Source of the DNA: Ophiosphaerella korrae | Taxonomy: Eukaryota > Ascomycota > Dothideomycetes > Pleosporales > Phaeosphaeriaceae | Assembly: GCA_028456385.1 (NCBI GenBank) | Contig: JALNQF010000760.1 | Location: forward strand, 1 to 14,769 | Length of the DNA stretch: 14,769 nucleotides | Reading direction: 5' to 3' | Shown here: one piece after another, positions 9,701 through 14,769 of the stretch | How positions within the stretch are numbered: the first letter of the stretch is position 1 | How the letters are laid out: every line of letters begins with the position of its first letter | Position numbers and translations under genes: made by a program | Notes under the pieces: model-generated | Database searches by the model: none | Told to the model about the DNA's origin: nothing | Seen by the model: the letters and a program-made list of their open reading frames with translations, nothing else

Positions 9701-10211
9701 ATAACTTACTAATATTTAACTACCTTTCTACTTTTAGTTAGCGCTTAGTAAGCTACTAGGTATAAATACCTAGTACTTACTTAGTTAGTCTTATCTACTA
9801 TTTACTCTTTTTAGTTAATTATTAAAACTACCTTATTAAGTTATCTTACGTAAAGTCTACTTTATAGTATCTTAAGTAGTTTCTTTATTTTACTTAGCTT
9901 TAGTCTATTAGTAATTTATTCTATCTATACTTATTTTACTATAATAACTTTTATCTAAGCTTTATTTTACTTTATATAGTCTTATAGTTTTTTATTCTAT
10001 ATAGTTAAAGTATTAATTAGTAGTTATATACTTTCTTTTTTAGTAATTAAGTTATTTAGGTTTATTTTAACTACTACCTAGTTAGTATTATCTAACTTAT
10101 AACTACTTAAAGGCGCTTTACCTATTTTCTTAGATATACTTTCTACTATTATATTAGCTTAGACTATATACTACTTATACTTTACTTCTTTTAGTAACTA
10201 AATTAGTAAAG
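9700..10211 (-). other. Younger element: 5' leader with primer-binding region
   Basis: This is the stretch between the 5' LTR and recognisable Gag. The primer-binding site should start at about 10211 and run down; the minus strand there reads CTTTACTAATTTAGTTAC, too altered by RIP (TGG would read TAG) to name the primer tRNA. A strong hairpin lies at 9747-9781. The start codon of gag cannot be placed, since ATG has become ATA throughout. Confidence 0.55.
9747..9781. other. Hairpin in the leader of the younger element
   Basis: AGTAAG and TACTAGGTAT (9747-9752, 9754-9763) pair with ATACCTAGTA and CTTACT (9766-9775, 9776-9781). That gives 16 base pairs with one bulged C at 9753 and a 2-base loop. 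In the element it lies between the 5' LTR and Gag, the usual place of RNA packaging or dimerisation structures in retroelements. The role is inferred from place only. Confidence 0.6.
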
Positions 10212-10606
10212 TATTAAAAGTTAGCCTAGTTATTAACTACTAAGTACTTAAAAAAGAGTATAGTAAACTAGAAGTTAATAACTAAAGTACGTTTTATAAT
10301 TAAGTAATAAACTTATAAATAATAGAATAATTTATATAATATTAATATATTATTACTCTTAGTTAGAGATTAGATTACTAATACTATCTTAATAATACGT
10401 ATTACTACTAACTATATACTTATACTAATCTCTTTAGCTTTATAGCTTTATATTTACTAAGCCTTATAAAGTTATAAAGTTATTATATATTTCTATTATA
10501 ATTAACTTCTTAATTAAGTTTATTATTTTATAAGTTTTATACAATATTTTCTTTTATTATAGAGCTAATTAGTTCTCTCTAGTTTTCTTCTAATACTAAT
10601 ATAATA
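10212..10606 (-). repeat. 5' LTR of younger element (right copy)
   Basis: This is a direct repeat of 3541-3914 with scattered point differences. It is 395 bp long, the extra bases being almost all near 10317-10338. The ends read TATTAAAAG and TATAATA (TG...CA after RIP). It holds the promoter side of the element, but no TATA box or start can be singled out in such AT-rich DNA. A 12-bp inverted repeat (10227-10238 with 10273-10284) is shared with the other LTR. Confidence 0.92.
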
Positions 10607-10611
10607 AAAGG
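10607..10611. repeat. Target-site duplication of younger element, right copy (AAAGG)
   Basis: These five bases follow the right LTR and match the AAAAG before the left LTR at four of five positions. They mark the point where the older element was split. Confidence 0.65.
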
Positions 10612-11000
10612 AGTATTAATAATTTATTATAAATAGGTTTCTAAAAATTATTATATAAAAAATACTTTTTACTATAAAGAAGTTAGACTAGACTTTAATA
10701 CTTTTAATTATAACTAGTATACTTTATATAATCTTTTTAAAGAACTCTTTTACTCTATTTATAGTACCTAGCTATACTTTAGCTATTTCTTTAATTATAG
10801 AAGTTATACTTAAGCTAGTAGCTAAAGCTATTTTAAAGTAAATTATATTAAGTTCTACTTCTAAGTTAAGTAAAGCTAGTAATTTAGTTTTATAGACTTA
10901 GATTATTACTTTTAAGTGTTTTTTTCTAAGTTTTTTAATCTTACTAAGTTAGTTATATTCTAAGTACTTATTTACTATATTAATATTAGCTATAAAACTA
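10607..11000 (-). pseudogene. pol: Older element: aspartic protease remnant, cut by the insertion
   Basis: The minus strand reads ALLNLEVELNII at 10841-10875, fitting ALLDSGAELNII of retroelement proteases; the catalytic Asp is AAC (Asn) at 10865-10867, a change after T. The frame continues with KIALATSLSITSI and, about 60 codons on, SIFYIIIFRNLFI at 10629-10670, which fits SxxxDMILGNPFI, the closing motif of this family. The younger element is inserted about seven codons after it, and the reading then continues at 3540 toward the reverse transcriptase. This is the strongest evidence that 1-3540 and 10607 onward were one element. Confidence 0.85.
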
Positions 11001-13550
11001 GTAAAGTATATAAGTATAATAGAGAGTACTTTAGTAAAGCCTAAAAGTCTATAATCTTTATATCTAATAATTTTTCTATTTATAGCTTTTACTATTACTT
11101 AATTAGAAATATTAGTATTTATTATATATAATTAAAGGATATTCTAAAATAGAGCTACGAGTAGTTTTTTAAAGTTCTAAAGTATTTTTCTTAAGTTTTT
11201 AGTTATATTTACTATTACTCTTATATTTATAAATTCTTCTAACTTATTTACTTTAAAAGTTAGCTTTATAAGATTTTTAAAAAAGTCTAGTATATTAGCT
11301 AAGAGTATTTATATAAGTAAAGATACTATTACTTTTATAACTTTTTATATTACTTCTTTAGTATTTAATTCTAGAGTATTAATTTACTTTAGCTTCTTTA
11401 TATAGTTTTTTTATTTATCTATTTTTTTAAAATATTATTTTAGATCTATTTTTATTTCTATCTTTTTAAATTCGGTTAGCTTAGTTTTAAAGAATTTAGC
11501 TTCTTTTTTATAATTATTTTATATAGCTAGAATAAGTACTAAAGGCTTATAAGTTCTAGACTTTACTATAGTAATATATATAGTTTTAGTAATATCTTCT
11601 TCTACTAGATTTCTTTTTATTTTTAGTTACTATATCTAGAATCTATTATATTCTTTTATACTTACTATTCTATCTTCTTCTAAATTATTTCTTATACTTC
11701 TAAGTTTATTACTACTATTATCTAAAGCTATACTAACTATTATACTATAAAGTTTAGTATTACCTAAAAGTCTATTTCTTTATACTTTAAGTCTTGTATT
11801 TTTTACTAAATATACTAGATTATTATATTTTTCTAGTTACTTCTTACTCTAATCTATTTAATAAACTTTTAGTAAGTTAGCTCTATACTTTATTAGTATC
11901 TTCTAGTTTCTAGATTAAACTAAATCTATTTATTAAGTTTTAAACCTTTTCTTTCTTTATAGTTATTAATATAGTAGTTTAAGTATTTATACTTAATATA
12001 ACTATAAAAGTCTAAACTTATACTTTCTATATTATTTTAATACTAAAGTCTTATACTATTTTAAAATAGTAGTAAAAAGTTCTTTTAAAATTATAGCTTT
12101 ATTATAAAAAGTAATACTAACTATAAGTTTACTATAGCCTAAAAAGTTTATAGATATTTATTTACTTTAATTTATCTTTTTATAACTAAGTATACTTCTA
12201 GTAACTAAATAAGCTTTTAAGCTTTAGTATTTACGTTATTTATAGTTATAAAAGTAATTACTTAGAGTTTTATTATTTTAAAGTATTTTATAAAATAATT
12301 AACTTCTAATTATATAACTTTTATTCTTAAAAGTATTTAGACTTGTTTTTATTTTTAAGTCTAGTTATAAGAGTTAAGTATAAGCTTTATATTAAGAAGC
12401 TTAAATATTCTTTTAAGTACTATATAGAGCTATTTTCTATAGCTTATAAGCTTTAGTATACTTATAGTTTTCTTAAAAGCTAGTTAAAGTACTTCTAGAT
12501 TATTTAAAAGTTAAAGTCTTCTATATTTTTATTACTTAAGTTATATTTATTAAAGACTTTTTATAAGTAGTATCTTTTTATAACTTTTATAATTATTTTT
12601 ACTTTTTAGTATATTATAAACTAAATACTAAAGTTATTAAAGTAGTTTTAAAAAGAAAAGTTATCTATAAGTAAGTATTACTATAGCTAAGTTTAGAGTA
12701 CTTTTTTTATTTTTTTTTATACTTTATTAAACTCTTAAAACTTATTTTTTATTACTTCTTTAACTTTTACTTAATTTTTAGCTTTTTTTACTTCTATAAA
12801 CTTAGTTATACTTTATTTAATAATATCTCTTCTTATCTTATTACTAAATAGAATAATAGTATAGATTTATTCTCTAATAAGCTATCTATAAAAAATTACT
12901 TATTTTTTAATACTATCTAGAAACTTTATTATATTAGTAGTAGTAAACTTAAACTTTTTATCTATAAATAGGTTTTATTTACTACTATATACTCTAGTAT
13001 TCTATTTTACTATTATTTTAATAGTTACTATAGGCTAGTTAAATATTTCTAAAGATATTTTAATTATTAGATAAAGTATATTTAAAATAGTAGAGCTATT
13101 ATATATTATTAGTATACTAATTCTTTTAAGTATATCTTATAGTCCTTTAAGTATTAGGTTTAGAAGTCTTAAGTTATATAAGAAAGTTCTTAGCTAGTAA
13201 AGAAATAGCTTTAGTATAGTCTTATTATTAGATAATAAGTTAGATTTTATAGCTTAAAATTACTTTATAATTGTTTTTTTTTACTACTTTTTTTATATAT
13301 TATTTATCTATAATTATAGTATACTACTTACTATTACTAGGCTATTTCTTCTTACTATATTACTTATTATCTTTTTCTATTTTAATATTTTTATTACTTA
13401 TACTTTTACTAACTATTTATTAAGTACTTAAAAACTTATTAGAAGCTTCTCTAATATTTTCTATTAGCTTCTTTTATTTTTAGCTAGTTATACTACTAGC
13501 TTTTTATACTACTTATAGCTTTTTAAGTTTTAAGCTTTAAATATTTATAA
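11000..13550 (-). pseudogene. Older element: gag-side region, poorly resolved
   Basis: Upstream of the protease the minus strand continues as RIP-damaged coding-like DNA. Around 11260-11330 it reads SLLIQILLANIPDFFKNL, resembling the V-x-x-LL-x-x-SPE/D-F segment often found before the protease in fungal Gypsy polyproteins. Around 11400-11500 it is lysine- and glutamate-rich and possibly coiled. At 13141-13320 one frame stays readable over 60 codons with only TAA/TAG stops. I found no clear capsid motif or zinc knuckle. The region probably holds gag of the older element; where gag starts and whether the 5' LTR begins inside it are unknown. Confidence 0.5.
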
Positions 13551-13552
13551 TA

Positions 13553-13745
13553 TATTCTTATTTTTATACTTATACTTATACTATACTTATTTTAAGTTTT
13601 ATATATATACTTATTTTTATATCTATTCTTATACTTAGTTTTATACTTATTTTTATACTTATTCTTATACTTATTTTTTTACTTATTTTAGTTTTATATT
13701 TATTTTTAAATTTATTTATTTTTATACCTATTTTTATACTTTATA
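13553..13745. repeat. Degenerate tandem array with a 6-bp period
   Basis: About 190 bases are built from variants of a hexamer, plus strand ACTTAT / TTTTAT / TCTTAT, often in pairs as a 12-bp unit (TACTTATTTTTA). The best stretch is 13610-13690. On the minus strand it reads ATAAGT/ATAARA and would give a two-residue repeat if coding. It lies at the gag side of the older element and could be a low-complexity coding repeat or a satellite in its leader or LTR. Confidence 0.7.
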
Positions 13746-14080
13746 TAATAGTATATAAGCTAGTACTTTTAAAGCTAAAGTTATAAGTTTTAGTTTTATA
13801 TTAGTTACTATTTATTATAGAGTTATATACCTAATATAAATCTAGAGCCTAAGAGATTATTAGTTTTAAAGAACTTAAACTTTATTAGCTAAACTAACTC
13901 TAAATATTATTTATACTCTTATAAGTTATATTCTATAACTTAAAAGCTTATTAGCTTTTTTTTTACTTTTTCTTTTTAATAATTTACTACTTTATAAGCT
14001 CTTAGTACTTATATTTCTTTAGTAATTACTTACTTCTTTTTACTATTTATTTTTTTATAATACTTTACTATAATACTTAA
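13746..14080. other. AT-rich RIP-mutated sequence, unassigned
   Basis: About 330 bases between the hexamer-like array and the point where strand composition changes. T-rich on the plus strand like the older element to its left. No domain, repeat or signal was recognised. It may still belong to the older element (leader or 5' LTR). Confidence 0.4.
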
Positions 14081-14691
14081 GTATATAAGTAAAAAAGTAA
14101 TAATACTAAAAAAGCTTTTTTAAAAGCTTATATTAGACCTAGAAGCTACTTAAATAATTTTCTATAATAATTAGTATATAATTAGACCTATTATAAGTAA
14201 AAATAAAAAAGTAATAATATATTTATATTATATTAATATATAAAATATATAGCTAAAATAAAAGTATACTAAAAGATTATTTTAAGTTTTATATATACTA
14301 ATAAGTAAAATACAAGTAAATAGTTTAACTAAGTACTTTTTAAAGTAGTAATTTAAAAAGTTTAAATCTTACTTTAACTTTTAAAATATAGAAGCTAAGC
14401 TTAAGTTATAAAAATTACTAAAGTAAAGTATAAAGTATATAAAGAAATCTTTAAATTAAAGTACTAAAGTATAGTACTAAAATATAAAGCTAAAACTTAA
14501 AGTTAAGTTTTAGATAAAGTATTTATTTAAAATATTTAACTTAATAAACTTTTTAAAAAGTACTTTTATATATAAATAATAGATAAAAGCTTTTTTAACT
14601 TAAAGATTTTTAGTTAGTAATATAGTAACTACTTTTATTATAAAAGTAACTTTAGTAAGTATAGTAATAATAAAGTTTTAAGTAGAAGTAA

Positions 14692-14692
<1 letters not shown>
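14081..14692. other. A-rich stretch of unknown origin
   Basis: From about 14080 the plus strand becomes richer in A than T, the reverse of the rest of the window, as if a sequence of opposite orientation began here. Two similar segments about 105 bp apart (around 14086-14107 and 14196-14222) share AAAAAAGTAATAATA, and ATTAGACCT occurs near 14134 and near 14181. A 14-bp palindrome AAAAAAGCTTTTTT lies at 14108-14121. A plus-strand frame near 14610-14690 is fairly open but recalls no known protein. Confidence 0.4.

Positions 14693-14769
<77 letters not shown>
14693..14769. repeat. (AGT)n microsatellite reaching the window end
   Basis: An uninterrupted run of AGT/TAG units of 77 bases, more than 25 copies, runs to the last base, so its full length is unknown. 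The unit contains no CA or TG. It may be a native AGT repeat or a RIP product, since a (CAG)n tract would become (TAG)n when every CpA on that strand is converted. Confidence 0.95.

Larger units (their letters stand above)
3541..10606 (-). mobile_element. Younger Ty3/Gypsy chromovirus, full-length, RIP-inactivated
   Basis: This is a complete LTR retrotransposon of about 7.07 kb lying on the minus strand and inserted into the pol region of the older element. It is bounded by direct LTRs whose ends read TA...TA where TG...CA is expected, and flanked by a near-perfect 5-bp duplication. Going down the minus strand from 10606 I read 5' LTR, leader, Gag capsid (about 9380), zinc knuckle (8906-8947), protease (about 7740-7480), reverse transcriptase (catalytic block 6811-6840), RNase H (about 6400), integrase (about 5640-5060), GPY/F-like module, chromodomain (about 4735-4580), purine tract and 3' LTR. 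The PR-RT-RH-IN order is Ty3/Gypsy and the C-terminal chromodomain points to the chromovirus branch. Every coding part is riddled with TAA/TAG stops. Confidence 0.93.
10607..13550 (-). mobile_element. Older Ty3/Gypsy retrotransposon, 5' (gag-protease) part
   Basis: This is the upstream half of the element whose pol part is at 1-3540; the two were separated by the 7.07-kb younger insertion. The protease at its left end is clear, the rest is inferred from its place and coding-like character. The right limit is not known: 13550 is set where the hexamer-like array begins. No LTR could be defined because the partner copy lies outside the window. Confidence 0.6.

Noticed and set aside
10190..10211. 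Naming the primer tRNA from the primer-binding site
   Set aside because: RIP has changed the site (TGG would read TAG) and several tRNA 3' ends would fit equally well.
14108..14121. Palindrome AAAAAAGCTTTTTT as an operator
   Set aside because: AGCT palindromes with A and T arms are frequent in this composition because AGCT offers no CpA/TpG target. Nothing nearby needs an operator.
1..14769. Mitochondrial or other naturally AT-rich genome
   Set aside because: Natural AT bias would not remove CA and TG almost entirely while leaving AG, GT, AC and CT common. The nested nuclear-type LTR elements also argue for a RIP-mutated nuclear block.
1..14769. Open frames that could be taken for small host genes
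   Set aside because: Those I could read fit damaged retroelement frames or their shadows. TGA is lost by RIP and ATG is nearly absent, so open stretches arise or vanish by composition alone. None shows a start, ribosomal context or intron signals.

Overview
The window is a block of very AT-rich DNA in which the dinucleotides CpA and TpG are almost absent: I count only 12 by eye in 14.8 kb. Losing CA and TG on both strands and gaining TA is the mark of repeat-induced point mutation (RIP), a genome defence of filamentous ascomycete fungi (Pezizomycotina). I therefore read this as a transposon-filled AT-isochore of such a fungus. The species cannot be told. There is no intact gene, and no tRNA or rRNA was recognised.

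Two LTR retrotransposons of the Ty3/Gypsy group can be recognised by reading through the RIP damage. Both lie on the minus strand and one is nested in the other. The younger element runs from 3541 to 10606. It has two LTRs (3541-3914 and 10212-10606), a purine tract beside the 3' LTR, and an imperfect 5-bp target duplication (AAAAG / AAAGG). Along the minus strand the order is 5' LTR, leader with a strong hairpin, Gag capsid, zinc knuckle, protease, reverse transcriptase, RNase H, integrase, chromodomain, short 3' part, 3' LTR. The chromodomain makes it a chromovirus.

The older element is split by that insertion. Its gag-side and protease remnant lie at about 10607-13550. Its reverse transcriptase, RNase H, integrase core and integrase C-terminus lie at about 3540-60. 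Removing 3541-10606 rejoins a normal PR-RT-RH-IN order. Its 3' LTR would lie beyond the left edge, and its 5' LTR could not be identified because no partner copy is in the window.

From about 13550 to the right edge there is a degenerate hexamer-like array, then a stretch where the plus strand turns from T-rich to A-rich (about 14080 on), and finally a pure AGT/TAG microsatellite of 77 bases that reaches the window end. The coding remnants contain many TAA/TAG stops where CAA, CAG or TGG codons are expected. Several catalytic residues of both elements are changed by C-to-T or G-to-A transitions, so neither element is functional. I found no host gene and no new functional system. The points of interest are the completeness of the RIP, the sequence context of the few surviving CpA sites, changes in a non-CpA context, and a few structures that survive the damage.
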